64,000 bases of DNA. It comes from an uncultured Alphaproteobacteria bacterium. GTDB taxonomy: Bacteria; Pseudomonadota; Alphaproteobacteria; HIMB59; GCA-002718135. The notes under the pieces are model-generated. The model saw only the letters and a list, made by a program, of their open reading frames with translations. It made no database searches and was not told the origin of the DNA. Below, in pieces: positions 26,684 to 35,701 of this stretch (its first letter is position 1; the number at the start of each line of letters is the position of its first letter). The position numbers and the translations under genes are program-made. The DNA lies in contig CACGUF010000005.1 in assembly GCA_902576125.1 (NCBI GenBank), positions 28,062 to 92,061 on the forward strand, given 5' to 3'.

Positions 26684-27925
26684 GTGTCTGAAAATTTAGT
26701 AATTAATAACAGAGAATATCCAAGCACATTTTCTAAGACAGCTATAGTTATTTGTCTTGATGGAAGCCAAAAAGAGTATCTCGAAGAGGCATCAAAACTA
26801 AATCTTACACCTAATATTGATGCATTAATTTCTAATGGACAGAGTTTACTTGTTCATAGCGCTATCCCAAGTTTTACAAATCCAAATAATATATCAATTG
26901 TAACAGGGCAACCTAGCTCTGTTCACGGCATATGTGGTAATTTCTTTTACACTCCTGAAACAGGGGAAGAAGTTATGATGAATGATCCAAAATATATGCG
27001 TGCGCCAACAATATTTGAAAAATTTTATAATTCTGGATCAAAGATTGCTCTTGTTACTGCAAAAGATAAACTCAGAACTCTTTTGGGCAATGGTTTAGGA
27101 TTTGATGATAATCGAGCAATATGTTTTTCGGCGGAAAAATCTGATCAGGCAACAAAAGAACATAATGGTATTGATAATGTTAATGAATGGTTAGGAATGC
27201 CTGTACCGGAAGTATACTCTCAGGGTCTTTCCGAATTTGTCATGGCAGCTGGAGTAAAATTACTTGAGGAATTTAAACCAAAAATAATGTACTTATCTAC
27301 GACAGATTATATTCAACATAAGTATGCACCAGGAAATGAAGTGGCTAATAAGTTTTATGCTATGTTTGATAAATATATTGGCCTTTTAAATAAGGGCGAT
27401 GTATCAATAATTATTACGGCTGATCATGGTATGAAACCTAAATCAAAAGACGATGGTTCACCCAATGCAATTTTTTTACAAGACTATCTGGATAAAAAAT
27501 TTGAACCAAATGTAGCAAAAGTTATTTTACCAATAACTGATCCTTACGTTGTTCATCATGGATCATTAGGTTCATTTGCAACAATTTATCTTGAAGATAA
27601 AACTAAAGTTAATGACGTTATAGAATCAATTAAAGAAATTAAGGATATAGAGGTAGTTTTAACTAAAGACGAAGGTTGCAATACATACAATCTACCACCT
27701 GATCGCATGGGTGATATAATATGTATGTCCTCAGAATTTATGACCATTGGATCATCGGAAGATAAACATAATCTTTCCGGATTAAATGAACCTTTACGTT
27801 CTCACGGTGGTTTGCATGAGCGAGAGGTGCCTTTTATATCAAATCTAAAAATTCAAAATTACAATAATGAAAAACAGCTATATAATTATGATGCATTCTA
27901 CTATGCAATTAATGGAGCTCTGTAA
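26684..27925 (+). CDS. phnA: phosphonoacetate hydrolase
   Basis: A 413-residue alkaline-phosphatase-superfamily enzyme that splits phosphonoacetate into acetate and phosphate using two zinc ions. CLDGSQKEY near residue 25 gives the first metal aspartate; [14 protein letters not shown] near residue 64 contains the nucleophile threonine; [20 protein letters not shown] is highly typical; [32 protein letters not shown], and [20 protein letters not shown] supply the other ligands. The start is GTG. It shares TAATG with phnY. With PhnW and PhnY it completes the 2-AEP to acetate route. Confidence 0.94.
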   Translation: MSENLVINNREYPSTFSKTAIVICLDGSQKEYLEEASKLNLTPNIDALISNGQSLLVHSAIPSFTNPNNISIVTGQPSSVHGICGNFFYTPETGEEVMMNDPKYMRAPTIFEKFYNSGSKIALVTAKDKLRTLLGNGLGFDDNRAICFSAEKSDQATKEHNGIDNVNEWLGMPVPEVYSQGLSEFVMAAGVKLLEEFKPKIMYLSTTDYIQHKYAPGNEVANKFYAMFDKYIGLLNKGDVSIIITADHGMKPKSKDDGSPNAIFLQDYLDKKFEPNVAKVILPITDPYVVHHGSLGSFATIYLEDKTKVNDVIESIKEIKDIEVVLTKDEGCNTYNLPPDRMGDIICMSSEFMTIGSSEDKHNLSGLNEPLRSHGGLHEREVPFISNLKIQNYNNEKQLYNYDAFYYAINGAL

Positions 27926-29364
27926 TGGAAAAGAAAATGATTAATGAAGCTATGCGAATTGCTGGCAAAAAAGTAACTTTTGAAAAAACAATTGATGTTG
28001 AGTATCCTTTTACGGGTGAAGTCATTGGTACGGTTCCTGCAGGAAATGCTGAACATGCAAAACAAGCTCTTGAAATTGCAGCAAACTATCAACCTAAGTT
28101 GACAAGATATGAAAGACAAAAGATTCTTCAAACAGCCGCAGAGGTACTTGTAAAAAGAAAAGAAGAAATCTCTGATATCATTACTTTAGAGCTTGGGATT
28201 TCAAAACAAGACTCTCTATATGAAGTCGGTAGGGCATTTGATGTTTTTTCTTTAACTGCACAACTTTGTATTCATGATGACGGAGAAATTTTTTCTTGTG
28301 ATTTAACTCCTCATGGAAAAGCGAGAAAAATATTTACAATAAGAGAACCATTAACAGCAATTTCTGCAATTACTCCTTTTAATCATCCGTTAAACATGGT
28401 GGCGCACAAAATTGCTCCTTCTATTGCAACGAATAATTGTACTGTTTGTAAACAGACAGAGTTAACTCCATTAACAGCAATGGTTCTTGCGGATGTTTTA
28501 TATGAAGCTGGTCTACCTCCTGAAATGTTTTCTGTTGTTACAGGATGGCCACAAGATATTGGTTCAGAAATGATAAAGAATTCAAATATTGACCTTATTA
28601 CTTTTACAGGAAGTGTTGGAGTTGGAAAACTAATTGCTGAACAAGCAGGATATAAAAGAACCGTTCTTGAACTTGGTGGAAATGATCCTCTAATTGTTTT
28701 AAATGATTTAGATTCAGATGATTTAAAGAAAGCTGTTGAATTAGCAGTAACTGGGGCAACAAAAAATTCAGGACAACGCTGTACAGCAGTTAAAAGAATA
28801 CTTGTACAAGAAAAAATTGCTGATCAGTTTGTTGAACTGGCTTTGGAAAGAGCTAAAAAAATTAAGTTCGGAGACCCAATGAGCATGGAAACTGATTTAG
28901 GTACCGTTGTTAATGCTCAAGCAGCTGAACTGTTTGATAAAAGAGTTTCAATGGCAGAAGGAGATGGTGCGAAAATTTTATATCATCCTGGAAGAAAAGA
29001 TGCGTTATTGCCTCCTATAGTAATTGATAATGTTGATCCTAAAAGTGAATTAGTATTGGAAGAAACTTTTGGACCTGTCATTCCAATTATACGCGTTCCA
29101 AATGATGATGAATCTGTCATCAAGATCTCAAATTCAACTGCTTTTGGATTATCTTCCGGTGTGTGTACCAATAATTTTATGAGAGCAAAAAAATATATTC
29201 AAAACTTAAATGTTGGAACTGTCAATATTTGGGAAGTACCTGGATATAGAATTGAAATGTCTCCTTTTGGGGGAATTAAAGACTCGGGACTGGGATACAA
29301 AGAGGGTGTTATTGAGGCGATGAAGAGTTTTACTAATGTGAAGACTTTTTCACTTCCTTGGTAA
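27925..29364 (+). CDS. phnY: phosphonoacetaldehyde dehydrogenase
   Basis: A 479-residue aldehyde dehydrogenase that oxidises phosphonoacetaldehyde to phosphonoacetate with NAD(P). Features: [17 protein letters not shown], cofactor segment [15 protein letters not shown], general-base glutamate in [10 protein letters not shown] (near residue 250), catalytic cysteine in [11 protein letters not shown] (near 290), and [13 protein letters not shown]. The [16 protein letters not shown] stretch fits the phosphonate-type branch. It starts on the last base of phnA; PhnW makes its substrate from 2-AEP. Confidence 0.92.
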   Translation: MEKKMINEAMRIAGKKVTFEKTIDVEYPFTGEVIGTVPAGNAEHAKQALEIAANYQPKLTRYERQKILQTAAEVLVKRKEEISDIITLELGISKQDSLYEVGRAFDVFSLTAQLCIHDDGEIFSCDLTPHGKARKIFTIREPLTAISAITPFNHPLNMVAHKIAPSIATNNCTVCKQTELTPLTAMVLADVLYEAGLPPEMFSVVTGWPQDIGSEMIKNSNIDLITFTGSVGVGKLIAEQAGYKRTVLELGGNDPLIVLNDLDSDDLKKAVELAVTGATKNSGQRCTAVKRILVQEKIADQFVELALERAKKIKFGDPMSMETDLGTVVNAQAAELFDKRVSMAEGDGAKILYHPGRKDALLPPIVIDNVDPKSELVLEETFGPVIPIIRVPNDDESVIKISNSTAFGLSSGVCTNNFMRAKKYIQNLNVGTVNIWEVPGYRIEMSPFGGIKDSGLGYKEGVIEAMKSFTNVKTFSLPW

Positions 29365-29430
29365 AAACCTAGGCGTTCTCTAAAATCTAAAAATTTCTGT
29401 GGAAAAAAATAGTTATTTATTGAAATATTT

Positions 29431-29448
29431 GTTTAATAAATTTGTAAC
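29431..29448 (+). promoter_or_regulatory. possible Pho box before the Ugp-type binding protein
   Basis: GTTTAAT-AAAT-TTGTAAC keeps the 7-4-7 spacing seen before phoB and pstC, but only the second repeat has the full TTGTAAY form; it resembles the pstS site (CTTTAAT-ATTT-CTGTAAC). It lies 58 bases before the gene, whose ribosome site is GGGAGG. Confidence 0.4.
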
Positions 29449-29506
29449 GATTTTATTCTACGTGTTAGATTGAATTAAAATTTATATTAATAATTGGGAG
29501 GATTAA

Positions 29507-30760
29507 ATGAGAAAATTAATTACAGGATTAGCAGCTATATTAGCTTTTGGCTTCTATGGTTCTGTTAATTCAGCTAAATCTATTGAAATAGAAGTAGCTT
29601 ATCCTTACTCAGGTTTATTTGATGTTACTTATCAAGCTATTATGCCAGAGTTTGAAAAAGCACATCCAGATATTCAAGTAAAGTTTAGAGCAACTTACGA
29701 AAACTATGAAGATGCAACTGCTACAATTTTAAGAGAAGCAACTTCTGGTAATCTACCTGATGTTACAATGCAGGGTCTTAACAGACAAGCTCCTCTAGTA
29801 GATAAAGGTATTGCAAAATCTTTAGAACCATTCATTGCAAAAGAAGCTGATTTTGAAAAAGACGGTTACCATTCTGCAATGTTAAGTCTTTCAACATTTG
29901 GTGGAGAGGTTTATGGTTTACCATTCTCTGTATCAACTCCTGTTGGATACTATAACATGGATCTCTTAGCTGCAGCAGGCATAGATAGCATTCCAACTAA
30001 CTGGGATGAAGTTATTGATGCTTGTGGAAAATTAGAAGCAGCTGGAAGTGGAACTTTATATTTCGGTTGGAACATTACAGGTAACTGGTTCCACCAAGCA
30101 TTAATGCATACTCAAAATGTTAAAATTGTTGAAGATGGAAAAGTTAACTTAGGCGGAGATGCTGGTTTAGCAACTTTACAACAAATGCATGATATTATGA
30201 GCGGATGTAATATGCCTAACTATTCAATTGCTGATGGTCAAGCGGCATTTAATGCAGGTACTATTGGCATGATGTTCTGGTCAACTTCAAGCTTAGGTTC
30301 AGTAAATGCTGCAAAAGCAGATTTCGTTCTTAAGACGGCTCCATTTCCTGGAATGGCAGGCGTAAACAATGGAACTCCAGCAAGATTACCAGCAGGTGGA
30401 AATGCAGCAATGTTAACTTCTACTTCTGATGATCCAGCAAGAGTTGATGCGGCTTGGACATTCTTGAAGTTTATTACTTCTGGTATTGGCGCAGCATTAG
30501 TTGCGGAGACAACTGGTTATGTTCCACCAAACAAAGCAGCTAACGATTTATTAGGTGATTTCTATAGTGCAAATCCAAATAAACTTACTGCGGTTGAACA
30601 GCTTCCACTCTTAGCAGATTGGTTCGCATATCCTGGTGAAAACGGACTAGCAATTACTCAAGTAATCTATGATTACACTGAGGAAATTGCTACTGGTAGT
30701 GCTGATGATATGGGTGATCTTCAAGAAGAGATGATGGAAGAAATAAACGATCTTCTGTAA
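29507..30760 (+). CDS. ABC transporter substrate-binding protein, UgpB-like (family 1)
   Basis: A 417-residue periplasmic binding protein with a signal peptide (residues 1-22, ending VNSAKS). IEVAYPYSGLFDVTYQAIMPEFEKAHPDI, YGLPFSVSTPVGYYN, and the C-terminal DAAWTFLKFITSG are typical of family 1 (MalE/UgpB) proteins. Its composition is less lysine-rich and its codon use smoother than the neighbours, as expected of an abundant protein. It stands apart from its permease genes, downstream of phnA-phnY, and is followed by a strong terminator. Substrate may be glycerol phosphate or a phosphonate. Confidence 0.88.
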   Translation: MRKLITGLAAILAFGFYGSVNSAKSIEIEVAYPYSGLFDVTYQAIMPEFEKAHPDIQVKFRATYENYEDATATILREATSGNLPDVTMQGLNRQAPLVDKGIAKSLEPFIAKEADFEKDGYHSAMLSLSTFGGEVYGLPFSVSTPVGYYNMDLLAAAGIDSIPTNWDEVIDACGKLEAAGSGTLYFGWNITGNWFHQALMHTQNVKIVEDGKVNLGGDAGLATLQQMHDIMSGCNMPNYSIADGQAAFNAGTIGMMFWSTSSLGSVNAAKADFVLKTAPFPGMAGVNNGTPARLPAGGNAAMLTSTSDDPARVDAAWTFLKFITSGIGAALVAETTGYVPPNKAANDLLGDFYSANPNKLTAVEQLPLLADWFAYPGENGLAITQVIYDYTEEIATGSADDMGDLQEEMMEEINDLL

Positions 30761-30792
30761 ACAAAGATCATTTAATTATTAACTTTTTAATG

Positions 30793-30820
30793 CAGCGGCT
30801 TTATAAAAGCCGCTGTTTTT
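30793..30820 (+). terminator. strong intrinsic terminator after the binding-protein gene
   Basis: CAGCGGCTTT (30793-30802) pairs perfectly with AAAGCCGCTG (30806-30815) around ATA and is followed by TTTTT. It separates the binding-protein gene from the MetE-like gene, whose own ribosome site GGAGG follows closely; partial read-through is possible. Confidence 0.92.
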
Positions 30821-30847
30821 ATTTAAAAAAAAACTGATGGAGGAAAA

Positions 30848-31927
30848 ATGCCACTTATAACAACTACAATAGGCGCTTATCCAAAACCTAAAAATACCCC
30901 AATTAATGATTGGTTTTTAGGCACTAAATCTGAAGAAGAAAAAAAAGCTGCTAAAGGATTATTGGCAAACTGGTCACCTGGTGCTTACGAAAAAGCAATA
31001 GAGAAAGCTGGTGATAATGTAGAAAATTTATTTTTAGATGCAATTAAAGAAGTTATACTTGATCAAGTCAGTGCTGGCATTGATGTTCCAACAGATGGTG
31101 AAGTAAGAAGAGAAAGTTATGTTTTTCACCAATGTCGTTTTTTAAATAATATAAGCTTTGAAGAAGTAACTCATAAGTCAGTAAGACAAGGAGCCTTTGA
31201 AGCAAGTGTTCCAACAATAATTGGTCCAGTTTCAAGCAAAGAGATACGTATGCCATTAGATTGGAAAAGTGCTCAACAATTTACTAAAAATCCGGTAAAG
31301 ATTACCCTTCCTGGTCCAATGACGATAACTGACTCAATTGCAAACAACTACTATGATGATCTTAAAAAACTGGGCTTTGATTTAGCATTAGCTCTAAACG
31401 AAGAAATAAAAGCACTAGTTGATGCTGGTTGTAAATATATTCAAATTGATGAACCAGTTTTTGCAAGAAAACCAGAAGAAGCTAATACATATGGCATGGA
31501 GAACTTAGAGAGAATGATGCATGGAATTCCCAAAGATGTGCAAAGAGTTTGTCATATTTGTTGTGGTTATCCAAACTGTCTTGATTCTGAAGGATATAAA
31601 AAAGCAGACTTAGATGCATATGATAGAATTGCTACTTTAGTTGATGACTCTACTATTGATGAAGTATCTTTAGAGGACTCTCACAGACATAATGATTTAA
31701 ATCTTCTAGAAAAATTTAAAAAAACAAAAGTTATTTTTGGATTTATTGACATTGCTAAAAGTAGAATGGAGTCTGTAGAGGAAGTGAGAACTAGAATGAA
31801 AGACTCTTTAGAACATATTGATGAGCATCGTTTAATTGCTGCCCCAGATTGTGGTTTAGGATTCTTTACAAGAGAGCAAGCAATTGAAAAAATGACAATC
31901 TTATCAAAAGCAGCAAAATCAATTTAA
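30848..31927 (+). CDS. MetE C-terminal-like zinc methyltransferase
   Basis: A 359-residue protein matching the catalytic half of cobalamin-independent methionine synthase but lacking the MetE N-terminal half. GCKYIQIDEPVF near residue 198, CHICCGYPN near 238, EVSLEDSH near 277, and APDCGLGFFTREQAIEKM near 336 supply the usual zinc ligands (His/Cys, Glu, Cys). The second half of the zinc loop reads C-C-G-Y rather than H-x-C-Y-G. Stand-alone proteins of this type transfer methyl groups from various donors. Sitting in a phosphonate cluster it might act on a methylated phosphonate or on thiols; this is a guess. Confidence 0.75.
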   Translation: MPLITTTIGAYPKPKNTPINDWFLGTKSEEEKKAAKGLLANWSPGAYEKAIEKAGDNVENLFLDAIKEVILDQVSAGIDVPTDGEVRRESYVFHQCRFLNNISFEEVTHKSVRQGAFEASVPTIIGPVSSKEIRMPLDWKSAQQFTKNPVKITLPGPMTITDSIANNYYDDLKKLGFDLALALNEEIKALVDAGCKYIQIDEPVFARKPEEANTYGMENLERMMHGIPKDVQRVCHICCGYPNCLDSEGYKKADLDAYDRIATLVDDSTIDEVSLEDSHRHNDLNLLEKFKKTKVIFGFIDIAKSRMESVEEVRTRMKDSLEHIDEHRLIAAPDCGLGFFTREQAIEKMTILSKAAKSI

Positions 31928-31931
31928 AATA

Positions 31932-33044
31932 ATGTGGAACTACTATAATCCTGTAGAAATCATCTTTGGAGAAAATAAATTTAAAGAAGTACATTCAGCA
32001 CTTAAAAATAAATCCTATATAATTATTACTCACCCTGAAGAAATTTTTAAAAAATATAGTGATGAGTTGAATTCTTCTTCTAATCCACCACTGTCTATTA
32101 TGACGGATGTTCAACCTAATCCGGATTATAAAGATATTTTAGAACTCCAAAAAAAATTTTCTCATATTAAAGAAAATGTTGAATATATTTTAGCAATTGG
32201 CGGAGGTTCTGTAACAGATACAGCAAAAGCTATTGCTGCTTTTAAAGATAAACAAGAATACTTAACAGATTTTGTAAGAAATAAAAAAAGTCCACAAGTT
32301 GAAAACCCTATAAAAATCATTGCTGTTCCCACAACATCTGGAACATCCAGTGAGCTTACTTGTTGGGCTACAATCTGGGATAAAGAAAAAAATAACAAAC
32401 TCTCTTTAGCTCATAAAACACTTTATGCAGAAAAAACAATTATCGATCCATCTATTATGATTGATAAACCTCTTGGTCTCACAATATCTACTGGCCTTGA
32501 TGCTTTATCTCACTCTATGGAAAGTATTTGGAATGTAAATGCTAACCCAGTTTCAGCTTCACATGCGATTCAAGCTTCGAAGTTAGTTTTAGATAATTTA
32601 CCTTTGCTAGCCAAAGATTTAAATAATATTGAGTTACGTTCTAACATTGCACTTGCATGCGTTCATGCAGGTTTGGCTTTTTCAAATACAAAAACAGCCA
32701 TTGCTCATAATCTCTCTTACCCTATTACACTTAATTATGGAATCCAACATGGTATTGCTTGTTCATTTACACTCCCTATTATTACAAGAAGCATGATTGG
32801 TATTGATCAAGTTGCTGAGGAAAGATTACAATTAATTTTCAATAATAACTTAGAAGCTGGGTCATCAAAATTGAGTGAAATTATGCGCTCTTTAAATGTT
32901 CCTTTAAATTTAAATGAAATAAAAGTTCCTGTTCAAGAATGGAATAATATAGTAGATGATGCTTTTTTAGGAGAACGTGGTAAAAACTTTATTGGTAATA
33001 AAGAATCTTTTACTAAATCTGCTCAACAAATGGGTTTATATTAA
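31932..33044 (+). CDS. iron-containing alcohol dehydrogenase of phosphonate clusters
   Basis: A 370-residue group III alcohol dehydrogenase. NAD-binding GGGSVTDTAKA near residue 90, TTSGTSSELTCWATIWD near 134, DALSHSMESIW near 190 and the metal-binding AIAHNLSYPITLNYGIQHGIA (histidines near 257 and 271) are intact. The E-L-T-x-W-A-T-I-W-D stretch recalls the phosphonate-associated Fe-ADH (PhpC-like, phosphonoacetaldehyde reductase). It would interconvert phosphonoacetaldehyde and 2-hydroxyethylphosphonate. It lies 4 bases after the MetE-like gene and 2 bases before the next gene. Confidence 0.82.
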   Translation: MWNYYNPVEIIFGENKFKEVHSALKNKSYIIITHPEEIFKKYSDELNSSSNPPLSIMTDVQPNPDYKDILELQKKFSHIKENVEYILAIGGGSVTDTAKAIAAFKDKQEYLTDFVRNKKSPQVENPIKIIAVPTTSGTSSELTCWATIWDKEKNNKLSLAHKTLYAEKTIIDPSIMIDKPLGLTISTGLDALSHSMESIWNVNANPVSASHAIQASKLVLDNLPLLAKDLNNIELRSNIALACVHAGLAFSNTKTAIAHNLSYPITLNYGIQHGIACSFTLPIITRSMIGIDQVAEERLQLIFNNNLEAGSSKLSEIMRSLNVPLNLNEIKVPVQEWNNIVDDAFLGERGKNFIGNKESFTKSAQQMGLY

Positions 33045-33046
33045 AC

Positions 33047-34153
33047 ATGAAAAAAAATTTTAGATTTTATGACAATAGACAAAAATATTTGTTATTTGTT
33101 ACAACAACAAATGAAAAAAATCAAATTGCTGATGCTATTCGTCCTCATGTAAATAGAATCAAACCACAAAAACCTGGAATAAAATTATTTGATGCGGGTA
33201 TGGGTGATGGATCATTATTAATGAATGTTATGCGTCAATGTCATTCTGCAAACCCTACCATTCCATTATTGGTTGCAACAAAGGAAATTAGTATAGAAGA
33301 TGTAAGATTAGGTTTAGAAAAATTACCAGACAGATTTGTCGAACATAAAAATACTGTTTTTGTAATTTCAAATTTACATTATGCAGAAGCTGCAAATTTA
33401 AAATCTAAAAATGAAAAGAAACAACAAAAAATTAATTGGAATGTTATAAAACTTAAAGGAGATACTTCACTTGAGTTTGCACAGCAGTTAAGAAAACAAA
33501 ATGAATTCTTAGAAAAAAAATGGAACATAGAAATTAATGAAAAAACAGGAAACCCAACTTATAAAGAACCTTCCGTTATGGTTATTTATAGAGAAGACCA
33601 AGAATTCAATGTAAATGAATTAATTCCGATAAAAAATAATTCTGAAAATAAATTTGATCTCATAATTGCATCCCAGCCTTATAGATCACGAATTTCAGCT
33701 GAAAAAAAGGTAAAATATGTTATTGAGCCTATGATTAGGGCTTTAAAATCAAAGGGAAAGTTATTAACCATTCATGCTGCTGGAAAAGATCCAGCAAATG
33801 ACATTGTTAAAAAATTATGGCCAAAAGAAAAACCCTTTCCTTCTCTTGGTAACAGCATAATTTCATATTTAAAGAAAAATTTAGATAAAGATTTACTAAA
33901 TAAATTATTTTTTGGTGAAAAAAGAAACATTAAATGTAGACTAAGAGCTTTGCCTAATGAAATCAGTGGAAGTATTGCAACATCATTAATTTTTTCAGCA
34001 TGGAATGCCTCAATATATGTTAATCAAATGGATGACGACAAAGTCATGAAAGTTGAGAAAACAAAAAATTATGAAAAAATTGTTCAAAATGTTGTTGCAA
34101 AGAATAAAGGTCTTTATTTTAATAATGAAATATTTGTAATTGGAAAAAAATAA
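33047..34153 (+). CDS. unrecognised protein with methyltransferase-like fold
   Basis: A 368-residue protein I cannot assign to a named enzyme. LFDAGMGDGSLLMNVM near residues 46-61 looks like SAM-binding motif I (D-x-G-x-G-x-G), and FDLIIASQPYRSRIS near 202 followed by ALKSKGKLLTIHAAGKDP resembles motifs IV-VI of class I methyltransferases, where S-Q-P-Y stands in the place of N-P-P-Y. A long linker (residues 110-190, many Lys/Asn) separates the halves. It shares a tight operon with the Fe-ADH and MetE-like genes, so it probably belongs to the same pathway. Confidence 0.6.
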   Translation: MKKNFRFYDNRQKYLLFVTTTNEKNQIADAIRPHVNRIKPQKPGIKLFDAGMGDGSLLMNVMRQCHSANPTIPLLVATKEISIEDVRLGLEKLPDRFVEHKNTVFVISNLHYAEAANLKSKNEKKQQKINWNVIKLKGDTSLEFAQQLRKQNEFLEKKWNIEINEKTGNPTYKEPSVMVIYREDQEFNVNELIPIKNNSENKFDLIIASQPYRSRISAEKKVKYVIEPMIRALKSKGKLLTIHAAGKDPANDIVKKLWPKEKPFPSLGNSIISYLKKNLDKDLLNKLFFGEKRNIKCRLRALPNEISGSIATSLIFSAWNASIYVNQMDDDKVMKVEKTKNYEKIVQNVVAKNKGLYFNNEIFVIGKK

Positions 34154-34155
34154 AT

Positions 34156-34953
34156 TTACTCACTCTCAAACCAGTTTACTTCTGATTTTAAAAAATCTTC
34201 ACTATGAACAATTATAGAGTCGTCTGATAATAAAATAACATTATAATTAGGATCTGTATTTGCAGTTCCAAGTCTGTATTTATCAATAAAGTTAGAAACT
34301 AGGGGCTGCCAAGTACTTCGAGGAGAAGAAAAATTTATACCTAAATATTGCCCAGAGCTTGTAATATGTTGATGACCAAAAAAAATATGCTCAATAGAAT
34401 TTTTAAATTGTAATAAAATTTTTTTAAACTCTTCTCTTTGTACAAGGCCAATAGAGTCACTTTTTTTATGACCTAACGCCAAGGGATTATGATGCATAAA
34501 TAAAAAAATTTTATTTTGTTTTTCTTTTTGTAATATATCTATTAACCAGTGTTGTCTTTTTTCACATAAGTAACCTTCATCTTTACCTGCTAAATTTGTA
34601 TCTAGGAAAATAAATGTTTTATCATTATCTTTTTCTACATACTGAACAAAACCATTTTTATCAGTTTTGATATCTGGAAAATTTTTTTTGAAATTTTCTC
34701 GGTTATCATGATTACCTAAAATTAATTTAGGTTTTAGATGTTTAGGTAAATTTATCTCTACTAATATATCTTTAAAAATTTGGTAAGAGTTGTTCTGTCC
34801 AAAATGTGTTATATCTCCTGTAATTATAAAATGATCAGCATTTATGTGATTTTCTTTAATATGTTCTAATGCCAATTTAAATCTTTGTTTTGAATCAATC
34901 CCATGTAGTAATTTAGGCTCAATATGCGGATCAGATAAATGTATAATTTTCAT
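34156..34953 (-). CDS. calcineurin-like phosphoesterase (CpdA/GpdQ-like)
   Basis: A 265-residue binuclear metallophosphoesterase. The metal motifs are complete: HLSDPHI (residues 4-10), ITGDITHFG near 44, LGNHDNREN near 79, FMHHNPLALGH near 153 and FFGHQHIT near 193. The size and the D-P-H-I opening match the CpdA / glycerophosphodiesterase GpdQ / class III cyclic-nucleotide phosphodiesterase group. It converges on the methyltransferase-like gene with two bases between. In this location a role in freeing phosphate from phosphodiesters is plausible, not proven. Confidence 0.82.
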   Translation of the reverse strand: MKIIHLSDPHIEPKLLHGIDSKQRFKLALEHIKENHINADHFIITGDITHFGQNNSYQIFKDILVEINLPKHLKPKLILGNHDNRENFKKNFPDIKTDKNGFVQYVEKDNDKTFIFLDTNLAGKDEGYLCEKRQHWLIDILQKEKQNKIFLFMHHNPLALGHKKSDSIGLVQREEFKKILLQFKNSIEHIFFGHQHITSSGQYLGINFSSPRSTWQPLVSNFIDKYRLGTANTDPNYNVILLSDDSIIVHSEDFLKSEVNWFESE

Positions 34954-35062
34954 AAAAACTTGATATTTTTTTTAAATTATTCACATTATCAATTTGAGAG
35001 TTGACTATGTAAATATTGATCAACCAATTTTATTTTCAGAATTATATAAAAAACAATTTGAA

Positions 35063-35695
35063 TTATAAAGTGGTTTTAAAATAAATATATTTTTTAAACT
35101 CTTTTTGTAAATCAATACTTACTCTAGCATGCACTTTTCCTTGTCTACCTTGAAAAGAGCTTTTTTCTTCAATTGGAAAAACTCCTTCATGCCAAATATT
35201 TGGGTGTATATAAAGTCCCTGTGATCCATCAAAATAAAACGCCTTAAAATCACCAACTTGTACGTCATCTCCAGGTAAAGCTAATGGTGAAATAAAAGGG
35301 CTTTTAGTGGAGGGATAAAAGAGCTGTCCACCATCAGGGTGGTAATTCACATGCCAGATATATATATGGTCAGGTTTTTTATATTCTGTTGCTGGATCAC
35401 TCGTTGGTGGTAAAGCATGTCCTAGTATATATTTACCATCTACTTCGTAGTCACTATTGTTATGTTGAACAGCATTATTTTGTCCCCACAAAGTACTACC
35501 TTCCCACCAAGTATCAAAAGATCCTTCCGTACTCCCTCCTTCATTTCCTGTTCCTTTATCAATCTCTCGCCAACCTTTTTTAGGCCACGTTACAATTTCA
35601 ATGTCACTATTTTCATAGGAGTCAATTAAGTATCCATATCCTTTAAGTGTTTCATTGGTCGCTTTAACTAGAAGAATTTCAACAGCATCACTCAT
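35063..35695 (-). CDS. AllA-like (ureidoglycolate lyase fold) cupin protein
   Basis: A 210-residue protein with the layout of ureidoglycolate lyase: ATNETLKGYGYLIDSYEN near the start (cf. A-x-x-x-F-x-P-F-G-x-v-i), HVNYHPDGGQLFYPSTKSPF around residues 113-132, YFDGSQGLYIHPNIWHEGVFPI around 152-173 (cf. G-x-G-V-x-x-x-x-G-T-W-H), and VHARVSIDLQKEF at the end. It is the last gene of the SDR-aepV-aepX-aepW-phnW unit. No allantoin genes are near, so ureidoglycolate is unlikely to be the substrate; a carboxy- or amino-containing intermediate of phosphonate breakdown is possible. Confidence 0.65.
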   Translation of the reverse strand: MSDAVEILLVKATNETLKGYGYLIDSYENSDIEIVTWPKKGWREIDKGTGNEGGSTEGSFDTWWEGSTLWGQNNAVQHNNSDYEVDGKYILGHALPPTSDPATEYKKPDHIYIWHVNYHPDGGQLFYPSTKSPFISPLALPGDDVQVGDFKAFYFDGSQGLYIHPNIWHEGVFPIEEKSSFQGRQGKVHARVSIDLQKEFKKYIYFKTTL

Positions 35696-35701
35696 AGGAA
35701 A

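Noticed and set aside
34990..35062. Short plus-strand open stretch that looks faintly protein-like (VDYVNIDQPILFSELYKK)
   Set aside because: No start codon or ribosome site and under 30 codons; it could be a gene remnant but cannot be supported.
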